The notes under the pieces: generated by a model
The model's input: only the letters and a program-made list of their open reading frames with translations
Database searches by the model: none
Told to the model about the DNA's origin: nothing
Position numbers and translations under genes: made by a program
Shown here: in pieces, positions 24,570 through 35,614 of the stretch
How positions within the stretch are numbered: position 1 is the stretch's first letter
Layout of the letters: each line of letters opens with the position of its first letter
Assembly: GCF_014839805.1 (NCBI RefSeq)
Contig: NC_051128.1
Location: 14,150,466 to 14,214,465 of the forward strand
Direction: 5' to 3'
Origin: Manduca sexta
Lineage: Eukaryota > Arthropoda > Insecta > Lepidoptera > Sphingidae
DNA length: 64,000 bases

Positions 24570-25054
24570 ATGTTAAGAAGTAATGGCAGTCGACTCCCAA
24601 TAATTAAGATGAATGAAAACTATAAGCTCAGAAACAATTTGATTGACACCTTGTGCATTAGAGTTAATGGTGCTGGAAAATTGGTTAATGGCTATAAAGA
24701 CTTTTTAAAAGTTGTTTTTAAGATATATTTGAGATTGTTATTGATATTATTTTTAAGGTGAATGTTATTTTGATGCTATTCTTGTGATAAATTATATTTT
24801 GACGCTATTTTTACAATAAATATTTTACTGGGTGTTGTTTTTCATTATTTTGGTAATTTAATGTAATCGGTTTTATAATTGGTAATCGTACGAATTTTGG
24901 CGAACCAATTGTAGCAACGTAACTTCAAACAAACAAAATTTTATGGAAATGTTCGCTCCAAAAACAAGTGCAGTATTTGCAATGCCTTTGCATCCGAAGT
25001 TTCGGCGAGCACCGATTAGGGCGACGCCTCAGATATTTTCTAATAATACATATG
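24570..25054. other. AT-rich DNA right of the gap
   Basis: No ANKZF1 5' exon or other coding segment could be recognised between the gap and the SINE at 25055. Confidence 0.4.
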
Positions 25055-25325
25055 CCGTGAAACCGCGATAGCCTAGGAGTGGAAAGGACTGCCGAGACGA
25101 ATGACCGCAAGTTCTAAACCCAAGGGCACGCATCCTTAATTTTTTTGTGTATTTGCGAATTATTGTTTGCTGGAACGCTGAAGGTAAAAAAGTTTTCCAT
25201 AAGAATTTCGAAGGCATGCGAAGTTTGCCAACCCGTGTGGTGGAGCCCTAAAGCCCTCTCACTAGAAGAGCCCCGTGCCCAGCAGTAGTATAGTATACCG
25301 TTACATAATAAAATACAGGGTTGAT
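25055..25325 (+). repeat. tRNA-derived SINE, family C
   Basis: It starts with an A-box-like 'gcgatagcctaggagtgg' and a diverged B-box 'aagttctaaaccc'. The body contains 'ttttccataagaatttcg' and 'ggcatgcgaag', then 'gtgcccagcag', and ends 'aatacagggttgatgtta' before an ATT-rich tail. It is parallel to 60590-60910 and 41123-41400. Confidence 0.8.
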
Positions 25326-25739
25326 GTTATTATTATGTCATGATAACGTTACAAATAAGACAATCACACATCGCGCCTCTATCCCTAAGGGTTAGGCAGG
25401 AGTGCAACGTGTCAGAATACTGACGCTGAGCAGAAATTCAATAGGATTGCGAATAAAATGACCACAAATAAATTTTAATGTTACTTTTAATGTAGTTTGA
25501 ACAAAATAAATGCCATCTATTCGAAAACTCACGACGCAACTAAATGGGATTCGCGAAACTAGAGAAGTATAGATAATGATGAACCTTATTAAGATTTATA
25601 ATCGTATCATTTATTAAAACACATTTAAAACTGAGCTAGCACTTGTAATATGCCATCGTGTTTTTTAAATTCAAAGGATTCGCTTTACTTGTATTAAAAT
25701 GCGAAAATAATCGTTTTACTCTTTTGGCTTCTTTACGGT
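25326..25739. other. Intergenic DNA with a small SINE 3' end
   Basis: The piece 25370-25425 ('cgcctctatccctaaggg' ... 'gcaggagtgcaac') is the minus-strand 3' end of SINE family D. The rest is unremarkable. Confidence 0.4.
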
Positions 25740-25895
25740 TGAATCATTGAACCATTTTCGATGAAATTTGGTATGGAAATGGTCTGAATCCCTGGGAAGG
25801 ACATAGGCTACTTTTTATCCCGGGAAAATATATAGCTCGCCTTTTATCCCGGAAATCACGCGGGTGGATGAGCGGACTGAAGCTAGTAGATAATA
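25740..25895. repeat. Dispersed noncoding repeat ('tttttatcccgg' type)
   Basis: The segment has 'gatgaaatttggtatgg', 'ggacataggctactttttat', two 'ttttatcccgg' strings and 'acgcgggtgga', and ends 'gaagctagtag'. This composition is typical of a very common lepidopteran interspersed repeat, recalled from memory. The two 'ttttatcccgg' strings are direct repeats within it. Confidence 0.5.
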
Positions 25896-28367
25896 AAATC
25901 AGGGCTGTCCCCTATAAGTATAGTCCCACAGTTGGGCATTGGCCTCTCTATCACTACCGCTACTGAATAAGTATTTTGTAAATATTAAAGCCTATCAAGC
26001 CGTTATATGTGTAAAGGTTTGGATTTTCTTATTTTAATAATAACAAAAACCTTTTGGAAGCTTTAATTTATTCAACACGATATGTATACATAGTTTTAGG
26101 GAAGAGGCTAAAAGAGAAAGTGGAAAGGCCACAGACAATGACAATCAAAAATAACATAGACAAAGAATAGGGATGTGTGTAAATTTATATTGCCTTCCAA
26201 TAATATGTACAGCCTTGAAATTGTATGTGCTTTAAATCTATGAAGAATTCTCAATTAGATATGTATTATCGCCGTCAAAACGAACAATAATTAACAAGAA
26301 TACATACGTAACTTTGAAAAGTTAGGTGTGCGTTGGGAGTTGGTGTAAACCCTCAACCTCGTCTCGGCACTTCTGATTCCCACTAGGCTATTACCGAAAC
26401 AAATATTTGCATATTCCCCTTTGCGGGAACTAACCCGTTCTATCGTTTTACGATTCACTCAACACCTTTGTTAACAACTTACTGTATTTACTATTAGAAT
26501 TGCTGTTTTAGACCCCCTAATTGGTACACTAGTTCCAAAAAAAATGCCAACTCCGCCGCATGTGAATGATTTTAAATATTTTATGAATCGATATTCTGAA
26601 TGTTCAGAAGATTCAATACAAGATTTATAATGTAATATTTATTTTTTAAAATAATCGGGATATAAATGCACGTCACAATAAAGCAGCTAATTATAGTGTC
26701 AATAATCATCATCGTTTCTTTTTTTTAAAAATACATTATAACACAAGCTGATTGCCGGCTGGGGAAATGTTTTAAAAGTACCTACAAGTAATTAGATTTT
26801 TGATAATATAAACTTTTATTAACTATACATTATTAAAATATGACTCATTTACATAATGCGAAAATTTTAAACTTATCCATGGACTGTAGATAACAATATT
26901 ATAAGTATAATATTCAGCACCTCGAAATGCCGCCGGCCCGCACGCCCTGTTTCCGTCGGCTGCCTGCAAGTTTCGAGACACTAGCCGTTTATTTCAAACT
27001 AATAACTAAGAAAACTTTATGAAGGTCATGTTTTCTTTGCTGATACGGCTCTGAATGTTATTTTTAAGCGTATATTATAACCACAATAATAATATTAATC
27101 AAATAAGTTTCTCTTTTCAAAAATATCTAAATAAACAGTTACATACAAAAGGAAATAACATTTTTAGTTTTAATTGCATGTTATATAATCAAGACAAACA
27201 TTTCAGTATTATTTTAAAATGTTTTTTGCATTGTTTCCAATTTGATGAAATTTTATAGCAGAGGGGTGTAGATTTAAAAATAGCTTATATTATAAAATGA
27301 GGTTTTCACAAGTCCGTTTCATAACTATTTCTTGCGGCATTGCGTATTTGAGATTACCCACAACATCCAAACTTTCAAACAAACTTCGCCTCGACAATTA
27401 TAGTAGGTATAGGCATTGAGTACGTACTAAGAAGTATTTCATTTTAAGGTTGAATCCATTTATGACTGGACATTGTATTTATAGACCATTTGTTATAATA
27501 TATCCCGTGGAAATTAGCAGGAAATGATAGATGCGAATTCCTCATTCCGTAACCGGGCCATATTATCTCTTTATAGTAAATCCAGATTTTTAAAGTGACC
27601 ATACTATACCGAAGCCATTAAACAGAATAGTTTGTTAGGTCTCTGTACTATACCGTCACTGCACCGATGGTGATTACACTTATTTGATGGTACATGCCAG
27701 TAAATAGTGTTTACAACCAATTAGTATTACATGTAATGATATTTTATTATATAGTTTGTAACATGAGTGCAAATGATAAATATGGAAGATTTCATAGCTT
27801 CGATTGTCATTTTTTGGACTATGTTAAAAACCTTGCCATACTATGAAGAATGACTTAAAATACGTTGTACTGAAAGACAATCTCTAGAGGATATGTACTG
27901 CTCCCGCCCATAATACTTAGGTTAGTCAGTCTTATTAAGTTACCTAAATATCTACCAATAATTTCACACATTTTAATATCTTTTACTAGGTGCAATGAAA
28001 ATTCGCGATTTAGGAATATGAATATATGGGATGCATCTTTTATCAAATATGAACTAAAACACAATACGCACGAAGGAACTGTCGATCCTCAAATATGAAG
28101 CATTAGAAATGATTTCAGGCCGTTGCGACGTTTGCACTTATGCGTTTATTAGTGAGTAATGTGCGATGGAAACTACGCCACGACATAACGCGTGAGGCAG
28201 TTTGATTCTCCTCAGTTCCAGCATAAATTTAATCGCATAATATGAAATACACTGTTTTTGTTTTAAACGTCGAACATAGATACTATCTAAACTTTTATAT
28301 AATTCATATGCGACTTGCAAACTTCAATACTAGTTGTTATATTACATACGAGTATACAGTTTGTTTA
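25896..28367. other. Gene-poor stretch
   Basis: No gene recognised. A piece at 25905-25960 resembles the 'ggcctct' noncoding tail found with RTE-like repeats. A GC-rich patch at 26925-26985 stands out but could not be built into an exon pair. Open frames at 27055-27258 and 27855-28320 lack support. Confidence 0.35.
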
Positions 28368-28465
28368 CCCAGCGTGGTGGACTAAGGCCTAATCCCTCTC
28401 AGTAGTAGAGGCCCGTGCTCAGCAGTGGGCAAGTATATAATACAGGGCTGATATTATTATTTATT
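28368..28465 (+). repeat. SINE family C, 3' end only
   Basis: The segment from 'cccagcgtggtggactaagg' through 'cccgtgctcagcagtgggca' and 'atacagggctgatattatta' is nearly identical to the 3' end of the copy at 60590-60910, followed by an ATT-rich tail. The tRNA head is missing, as in a 5'-truncated insertion. Confidence 0.85.
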
Positions 28466-29034
28466 TTATACAGTTTGATGGTTTGATATGCTCATTGTTA
28501 GAAGAAGCAGGAAGAAAATATTGTGTTAGTCGAAGGACAAGGAAGCATTAGTACTAAGTAGTTATTGAATACACTTATCGTGATAAATAAATTAGTTTAT
28601 TGTCTGCAACTCTGGTGTAACGAATATTTTTGTAAATTATTACTTATCACACATTGCAATTTCTCAACAACAAAATACCGGCTACATTTTATTCTAAAAA
28701 TAATATGTAAAAGAGCCACGTATTCCGCTATCATTGAACGATGGCAATCGAGGCTACTGAAATGGTGACAGTCGTAAGTCTTTGTTCAGTCGAACAATAC
28801 GGTATCAGTTGGGTGTAGTTGAAAGTCGGAAAAGAGATTTATTTTAATAAAAACTTAATTTTGATATATTAAATACGTCAGTTGCATTACTGTTATCGTG
28901 GTGCTATTGTTGCATTCCTTTATTCCTGGGCCGTGGTAATAGTACGTGGCCCTCACAAAATGAGGTACGCAGTAGCTGAATATAATATAGTTATATGAAC
29001 TGGCCAGGTTCCTGATATTACTAAGTAAACTTAA
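28466..29034. other. Intergenic DNA upstream of the 29.3-kb gene
   Basis: No feature recognised. Confidence 0.35.
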
Positions 29035-29225
29035 AAGTTGGACAAAGGGTCCGGGCGGCAGATGCGCGCGCACCGGCTTCGGATTGGGCGGCAAAACCGC
29101 GCGTACCTTCCTTCGCCCTGTAGCGGCTCAACACGCGACCGGCCCCAGACACCGTCGGCAGTCGTCGTCGACAACTCACCCAGGGTGGCCGCTTCCACTC
29201 TGGTCTTACTGCTGACTAAACTTTA
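29035..29225 (+). promoter_or_regulatory. GC-rich upstream block, candidate promoter of the 29.3-kb gene
   Basis: A 190-bp CpG-rich island begins about 300 bp before the first ATG of the downstream gene. It contains 'cggattgggcggcaaaac', an inverted CCAAT box directly joined to a GC-box-like GGGCGG and an E2F-like stretch. Composition and position fit a promoter or 5' UTR. The motif reading is inference; no initiation site is seen. Confidence 0.4.
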
Positions 29226-29334
29226 AAATTAATTCGAGAGTTCTAAGTCCGGTTAGGAAGGTGAACTGCAATTTTGAAAAGTGAACATTGGGAAATCGCT
29301 TGTCAGTGTTCACTTTTATTAAGTTACTGAAGTC

Positions 29335-29851
29335 ATGCGATGTAGTCTTTTAAGAAGAGCGCGCCAGGCGAATAGCTCTAATTCCGAAGAAGACAATAAA
29401 AATTACAGAATTCTTCAAGATTTAAATAAACACCATTGGCTTCTAAAAAAGCTTAAGTGGGAGATTAAGACGACCAAAAGAAATCATAAGGACTTCATGG
29501 AGCCCCGACCACGTACCATAGCTGGTCTTATGCGGATAAATGAAGTTGATGTCGCGATTATTAACGAAGAAACTTCTAACGCTGAAGCTGCGGCCCCACC
29601 ACAATCGCTGCCTGTCTCGCTGCCTGTAAATCTGTAAGTAACTCATAATGTATTTCTTTAAATCAGTTAGTTGAAACGAGTTAACAAGTCCTTTTCAAAA
29701 CATTATTAATTGCAGATACAACCGAGTTAACGGTACTGGTTTGCGCGTGAGACCTATCAGTAGCCTAGCAAGTGTTCGCAACGTTAGTGATAATATGGCC
29801 CCTGATCCGAAAGACGTAGAGGTCGCTTATAACGAAATAACTAAAAGAATT
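29335..29851 (+). CDS. Unrecognised gene, exons 1-2 (interrupted)
   Basis: Exon 1 (29335-29633) begins at an ATG preceded by an in-frame stop and ends in a strong donor (CT|GTAAGT). The acceptor at 29715 ('ttaattgcag') starts exon 2 at 29716, joining in phase. The protein start is basic and probably helical (residues 20-50, many K and W), then has MRINEVDVAIINEETSN at residues 66-82. Its VAII core with flanking acids resembles a SUMO-interacting motif. Exon 2 reads on for 45 codons and meets tandem stops TAA-TAG at 29852-29857. Beyond them the same frame is open again and encodes GEDQIIILNSREW, after which the coding frame shifts by one to that of exon 3. Either the gene is disabled here, the assembly has errors, or this is alternative transcript structure. 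I do not recognise the protein. Confidence 0.55.
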
Positions 29852-29955
29852 TAATAGGAGCTTACGAGTATCCGAACCGATTGTCCAATCCGGACCTATG
29901 ATATTATGGAGATACCTGTAGGTGAAGATCAAATAATAATTCTGAACAGTCGCGA

Positions 29956-31255
29956 ATGGATGATACTAATGCCGAAAGGGCAACGTGTATTAAACACCGT
30001 TTGCCTTTGGCAGCACCACCGGAGCGTACAAAATACGCTTATTCATGTCATAATTCTGCCAGCACTAGTGATACTGCAATCGACTTCCATAATAAACGAA
30101 ATGGTACTAACATGGAAGTTCAAACTGACGATGTTATAATAATAAACGAAAGTTATAAAAAGTTAATTGATTATATAACATCGAAAAATATTACCTTGGA
30201 GCAGTTGCAGGCCGCCTTTGCGGAAATGGAAAGGAACAATGAGGCAACTAACGCAGACGCTACTCCAAATATTGATATGAAAGGAATGATGCGGGAACAA
30301 TTTATGCAGGTTGTTGAGGCATGTAGCCTATATAATAAAGAGATAATTGCCTATAATACTAAAGTTGTTCTAAACGTGTCCCAGTCCGCACTCAAAGCTG
30401 AACGATCCAAAATAGCGTATTTGAGATGCATGTTTGAGAAAATATTTGGTTCAGTGTTCCAAGACTTGTCTAGATCACTGAAATTAGACGAAAATAGTCT
30501 TACTCCAGAAGTATCAGAAACCAGCCCCAGGAATGTTAATGTTCGCAAACGCAGAAGTTCTGTGCCTGCCGTTCCTCTACACGATGACACGGATAGCGGG
30601 GATATGGCAAATGCAACAGATTCTCAAAGTGGTCCGGTGGTGAAGAAGCCAACATTACGTGCACAACGCATAAGTCCGAGAGCATCATCCGCGACCCTGG
30701 TAACTTACAACAACGAACCCCATTATACACAAACAACTAAAGTCGTACAGTTAGAGACAAGCTACTCCAATTCACACCCTTCACAGCATATGGAGTACAT
30801 AAACCATCAAAATCCGGTAATATAAGTTCTTACGTAAATTATATTATATAAATGTATGTATTTTTGTTAATAATCTCAATTGTTTTCAGTGCCCTCAACC
30901 ATATCACGTGCAAGGTGAAATTCCAGTGGAAACTCCAATGCCATATTACAACGCAGGTGCAAGAATGATGATGCAACCGTATCCGCAGGTGCAGTTCATG
31001 CGTGAACCACCGCTCCATTGCCAATATCATGATAATGTAGGAAATTCTTGGAACTACCCCCGTAACGGTCCAGAAGTTAGACAGAATGTTCAAGTTCCTT
31101 ATGTGAATGGCGTGCCGCTGTCCGTTCAGGTTATGCCTCCAACTGACCAACAGAGCTACCTCCGCATGCAGGTACAAAGGAATAATATGCGCATGCCTAA
31201 CTACACGGGCCCTCGGAATCAAAATGTTGGGCCAAACAGCCACAACATTATGTAA
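29956..31255 (+). CDS. Unrecognised gene, 3' part (408 codons over two exons)
   Basis: Exon 29956-30816 joins 30890-31255 across a 73-bp phase-0 intron (CCG|GTAATA ... ttgttttcag|TGC), ending at TAA 31253-31255. Clean splice borders and a long open frame argue for real coding. From the first ATG: residues 53-66 hold a SUMO-interacting-motif-like DDVIIINES; residues 66-175 are predicted helical (LDYITSK-like start, then a long K/E/A-rich stretch to FEKIFGSVFQDL); RKRR at 197-200 is a possible nuclear signal; 180-287 is Ser/Thr/Pro-rich and disordered. The last exon encodes a Met/Pro/Gln/Asn-rich tail with PYPQVQF and VPYVNGVP. The upstream in-frame stop at 29923 means the start is uncertain, and the protein may continue from exons 1-2 through a frame error. 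The composition suggests a nuclear, partly disordered protein. No domain or family is recognised. Confidence 0.65.
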
Positions 31256-31435
31256 ACTAGCAGTTAGTTTTCGTCTTCTAACATTAGAGTGTAGATGATA
31301 AGCGCAGGACTTCAGTGTGATATTGAGTAGATTTATCTAGAAACTTCGAACATCGAAGTGTTTCTCAGATAATAGTATGCTTTGTAGTGCAACATATGGA
31401 AATAATTAAATTTAGGAAATATGATTATTCTGGTA

Positions 31436-31441
31436 AATAAA
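31436..31441 (+). terminator. Polyadenylation signal of the 29.3-kb gene
   Basis: AATAAA lies about 180 bp after the stop codon of the unrecognised gene, in a T/G-rich context that follows. It is the first canonical hexamer after the stop. Confidence 0.6.
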
Positions 31442-31466
31442 GGGGCTTTTGAGTATTTGTTTCTGT

Positions 31467-31484
31467 TGGCGCCCAGCGTGGGAC
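31467..31484 (+). other. LTR-retrotransposon primer-binding-site-like sequence
   Basis: TGGCGCCCAGCGTGGGAC is close to the complement of the 3' end of insect tRNA-Lys(CTT), the primer of many gypsy-type elements. It lies just after the polyadenylation signal at 31436, as PBS lies just after an LTR. No second LTR, gag or pol was found, so this would be a remnant. The match could also be chance. Confidence 0.35.
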
Positions 31485-32354
31485 GAATAGGGACCGAGGT
31501 GTCCGGTCAAATAATATATATAATATGATTACTCGGAAGTAATGCCATCAGAGTAGATAATCGGCATTTTTGGGTGATACTGGCGTGAGGTCAACTTTTC
31601 TGAAATCTACACGATACAGAGCTACAGACGCGGCATACTCCTAAGGTGCGTATATATATATTTATTTTATTTATATATTTCGTCCAAAATATAGAAAATA
31701 AAACGATAATACGGAAAATTATAAATATAAAAATGAATCCATTCCGAATCTCCCACCCTCTTCCCATTCCTCATCCTTGTACCACGATAAAACAGGAGTA
31801 AACATTTTGTCTTAGAAGCCCCTTTAAAATATATCACGCGCTGCTTTCATGCAATAATCGCTAGAATCCTACCAATAATAAGGCATTAATGGCCCTGCTT
31901 ACGCTTTTACGCAAACAATTTAGTGTTAATAATCTATATTAGGTCCTTAATTAATTAATGATTTAGAAGAGATGACGGGTGACATGTTGGTTGACAATAA
32001 ATGATTTCGTTTCTTTGATGCTTCTATGAATATTCCATTAGTGTGGGTGATTTTTTTTTTTAATATTAGAGGCCAAGCCTTCTCATAAAATTTTTAGGCT
32101 ATTGCTTAATGCTTCCGCATTAATAGGTATTAGGAAACGAAGTAGGATGGAAGGGGTCCCACAAAGTCAATTAATGGATTTTTCGTTTCATCCAGCAGTA
32201 CCACGGTTCAAAACTCTGACGTCTGCTGTTGATGTGTAGTTGTTGTTATAATTTCGCAATTCATTCGCTTTTTAGTATAGTAACAGGACATAGATTTAAT
32301 CACGAAACTGTACGCGGTTTAAAAATCATTTGCAATTATTTTATGTTAACACAC
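31485..32354. other. Intergenic DNA
   Basis: No gag or pol coding follows the PBS-like site. A TATATA run lies near 31650. No gene is supported. Confidence 0.4.
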
Positions 32355-32600
32355 GCGAGGTGGTAGGTCGCTCTCATGCTAGAGTCCGTCTGGGGAAGTA
32401 CCACCGCTTTGTCTATTTCTGCTAGTGAGCACCATTGTGCGAGCAATGTTGTGTTCTGGTTGAAGGACATTGTAGCCAGTTTCATTACTGGGCATTTTGA
32501 GGCTTAACATCTAATGTCTCAGGGTGACAAGTGCAGTGGACTGTCATGCAGTTCTGTCTTGTTATGTCATGTTACTGTTAACAGGCAGGCGTTCATTACC
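32355..32600 (+). repeat. Dispersed repeat family B, diverged copy
   Basis: This resembles the 5' part of the copy at 42990: 'aggtggtaggtcgctctcat', 'gctagagtccgtctggg', 'aagtaccaccgctttgtcta', then 'catctaatgtctcagg'. It lacks the usual A-rich end. Confidence 0.6.
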
Positions 32601-35367
32601 AATCGGAAAACTGTGACTTGTCACTCAATGGTATAATAATAGAATGTCAAAATTCGGGTAAATTATCATTTATATTGATTTGAGCACAAAATTATTACTT
32701 ATTATTTCTTAAAAACGACGCTTTACTATTATGAGCTTTACAGCCTAAATTTTAAATTAATATTTATTTATTTATTTATAATTTTGATATTGGTGGTTAA
32801 ATCTATGTGCTGTTAACTGTAGGTTCTTAGAACATTAGTGTAGTATAGGAACCTTAGGTTTCTAGCGATAGGCTGTTATATACCTAGTATATTAGTTTAT
32901 GGTCAAACCAATGTAATCATAGCGAGTAAGTTATACCGGCGTAGGCGCAATTTATTTGATGACCTATACGCACGATAAGATGGTGGCAACGACCTGTCAA
33001 TTAAGTTTTTATACAGCATGAAACTGACAGATATAACAACTGATTACAAACCAACAATTGATAAGCAACAAGCTTCAGGTAATTGTTAGATCATCAAGTC
33101 AACGGCGTCTGCGCAGCAATTTATTTTAATTAAGTGCGTCCGCGAGTGGCTAAGACGCAACGTAAATAGGTAAGTGCCATATTGAGTAGAATAAATATAC
33201 GTACTCATATATATACGTATATTTTAGAGGAAAATAAGCTGATATCTGGTTCTAAACTCGTCATTGAGTCTGTACATAATATGTGCTTTTAGATTGCATA
33301 GTCGTAGATTCCGTTTAAATATAGCAATAACTATAAAAATTAAAAAATAAAAAAAACAAAAAAAATGATCTCAGTTTTTAGATTAAAATGAGGTTCAATT
33401 AATTTTGCATACCCGCCATGTGTATACCGCCGCTAAATTTTTAATAGTAGGGGAGAGCGGTTTTCTTGAACACTTGAAATAAATCATAACACAAAATTTA
33501 ATAAATAGTTTTAAACAGAAGTATAAAAATCTATATTGGAAGGTTATCATGTCAAATCGCATTGAAACGTTTCGTGTTAACGCATTTTAATACGTCCCTT
33601 TTAAATGCCGCCCTCTTCTCTGTATAAGATTAAATAATTAATAAGATTACGGATAATATTATAAGTAATTGATAATAATATTTGCGCGCTATTAATTTGT
33701 TTGGGAAAAGAAAATGAACGACTCTTGACCACGCCTTATAGCAGCATTACAGCGTGTCTTCTTCTGAATTGAATGAGAATTCATATCACTGGATCTATAT
33801 TAAGTCAGATGAAGTAGGTTAACATGTAGTGTTTAGAATAAGTCGTCACAAAGTGGCATTTAGTAATATGCAAAGTTAGGGACTCATTTATTCGGAACAT
33901 TTAAACTAAATTATTCAAAATATAATTTTCATTTAGCAAGACTATGAGGCATTAGATTAAACATATAGATAAAGATGAACTTAAGTGAACAGAAACCTTA
34001 AGTTTCTGTATCGAAGTCCAAACATGTGACTACCTGGGATAGAGTCAATAAGTTAAAAATCTCTGCAGAGGATATATTCTCACAGTAGTACACGCGCATA
34101 TATGTACCTAATTCTATTATTCTTCATGATACATAAGTATTTAATATTCGATACTAATATTTAAACGTTAAGGGATTTCAGTGATTGAATGACATACTTA
34201 ATTCAATAAAAAAAAAAAAAATCGGAAATAGATTGATTAAATTTGTAACATCTTAAGGTGAGAGGATTGGTAATGGCGTGTAAGTGTGTGGAACGCACTT
34301 ACTTTATGCAAGAAAATATCTTATATTGTATTTCTTATAAAATTATATTGATGTGTAAAATTAAAATTTTTGTGCTATGAACAGTAGTTAATTCAATTTG
34401 AATGCATTTTTATTTAATTATATGTGGGAATTACATTGATTTGTTTTAATAGGTTGGTATTAGAGTGCTAAATTGAATTAGTTACATCGGGACAGTTTTA
34501 AAAGACATTACTTAATAAATATTGTTTCCAAATTTATTATTATTAAGTACATAATAAGTCTATATGTAATACATAACCATTGTCCAGTTCAAAATTTTAT
34601 CAAAAATAGTCCATAGATTTTTAAATATTCAAGCAAACTTTTATCCCTAATTTTACGCTCTTTACGAAAAAAACATCACGGACGTCCTATTGAATTGGTT
34701 TAGCTGTTTCACTGTGAACAAATACACAGATATATTTGCATGGATATATGGATATGTATTTTAGTGCAATATGTATGCATTTTAAAATATTTGTAATAGT
34801 TATAAGTATCGTGATGTATCAATATCATTATACCTGGATAGTTCAACTAGTTAGCGTTTACTTTTTACAACGATCATACACGCGTTGTCAAAGTAATATT
34901 TAAAATAACGGTTAAAAAAATTAAATAATCACAAACATATTTTTGGCATCTGTACGAATTTAAAACATTCAAAACAAGACAAAACGAACTTATTTTTGTG
35001 TATTCGAGGAATATTTTCGCAAATAATTACAATTTGTAAGTTAGGATAGAGCAAAACGTAATTTTGAATTGCGTGTAAGAATTAACATATCCACATTGAA
35101 AATACTTAAATTGTTTTTCGTTTGAACAATCAAACTGAGTAGTCATATTTAATCACAAATAAATAGTTACCATATTAAATATGTTTAAACTTTCTGTGTG
35201 TACGTAGAAATAAATCGTAGTGAAGGGATCGCGACTTCCAGGCCTAGTAATGGACAATTTAATTGGCAACTATTTAACGGTCTAAGTAACCCAGTGTAAC
35301 TTCGCTCTAAATTTTGTAGCCCACGGGAGAGCGCGGTCTCTTGATACAAAATCTGTGTAGCTGTTTT
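32601..35367. other. Gene-poor AT-rich stretch
   Basis: Nothing convincing. A GT-AG-like donor at about 33160 (AG|GTAAGT) follows a GC-richer 80-bp piece that could be a noncoding exon, but no partner was found. Open frames are short. Confidence 0.35.
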
Positions 35368-35614
35368 CAGTGGCGGATTTGCAGTCCTAGCCGGTCTAGG
35401 CCCGAGGCCATGTGCTGCCCCTTTCTCAGCACCCAAAATAGTGATATAGGAAGGTTATAATCATAAGGTACGAGAGCTTTTAATACATTAAGAGACTTTG
35501 CATTTGAGTTATTTCTTATAATCATTTGTGTCTTTTTTTGGCCTGATTTGCCGCCCTTATCGTCTGGCCGCCCTAGGCCCGGGCCTAATAGGCCTTAGGG
35601 CAAATCCGCCACTG
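35368..35614. mobile_element. 247-bp non-autonomous hAT-type element (MITE)
   Basis: The left end is 'cagtggcggatttgc' and the right end, reverse-complemented, is 'cagtggcggatttgc'. An identical 8-bp duplication GCTGTTTT flanks it (35360-35367 and 35615-35622). CA...TG termini with 8-bp duplications are diagnostic of the hAT superfamily. The inner ends are also inversely repeated and GC-rich ('gtctaggcccgaggcc' against 'aggcctattaggcccggg'). There is no transposase, so it needs a helper in trans. Confidence 0.92.

Noticed and set aside
24058..24600. Long open frames across the first N run
   Set aside because: They consist of untranslated N; only a few real codons flank the gap.
26925..26985. 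Minus-strand mini-exon between 'ttgcag' and 'gtgctg'
   Set aside because: Only about 43 bp, no partner exons and no recognisable protein.
30839..31243. 134-codon minus-strand open frame
   Set aside because: It is the antisense shadow of the last exon of the 29.3-kb gene.
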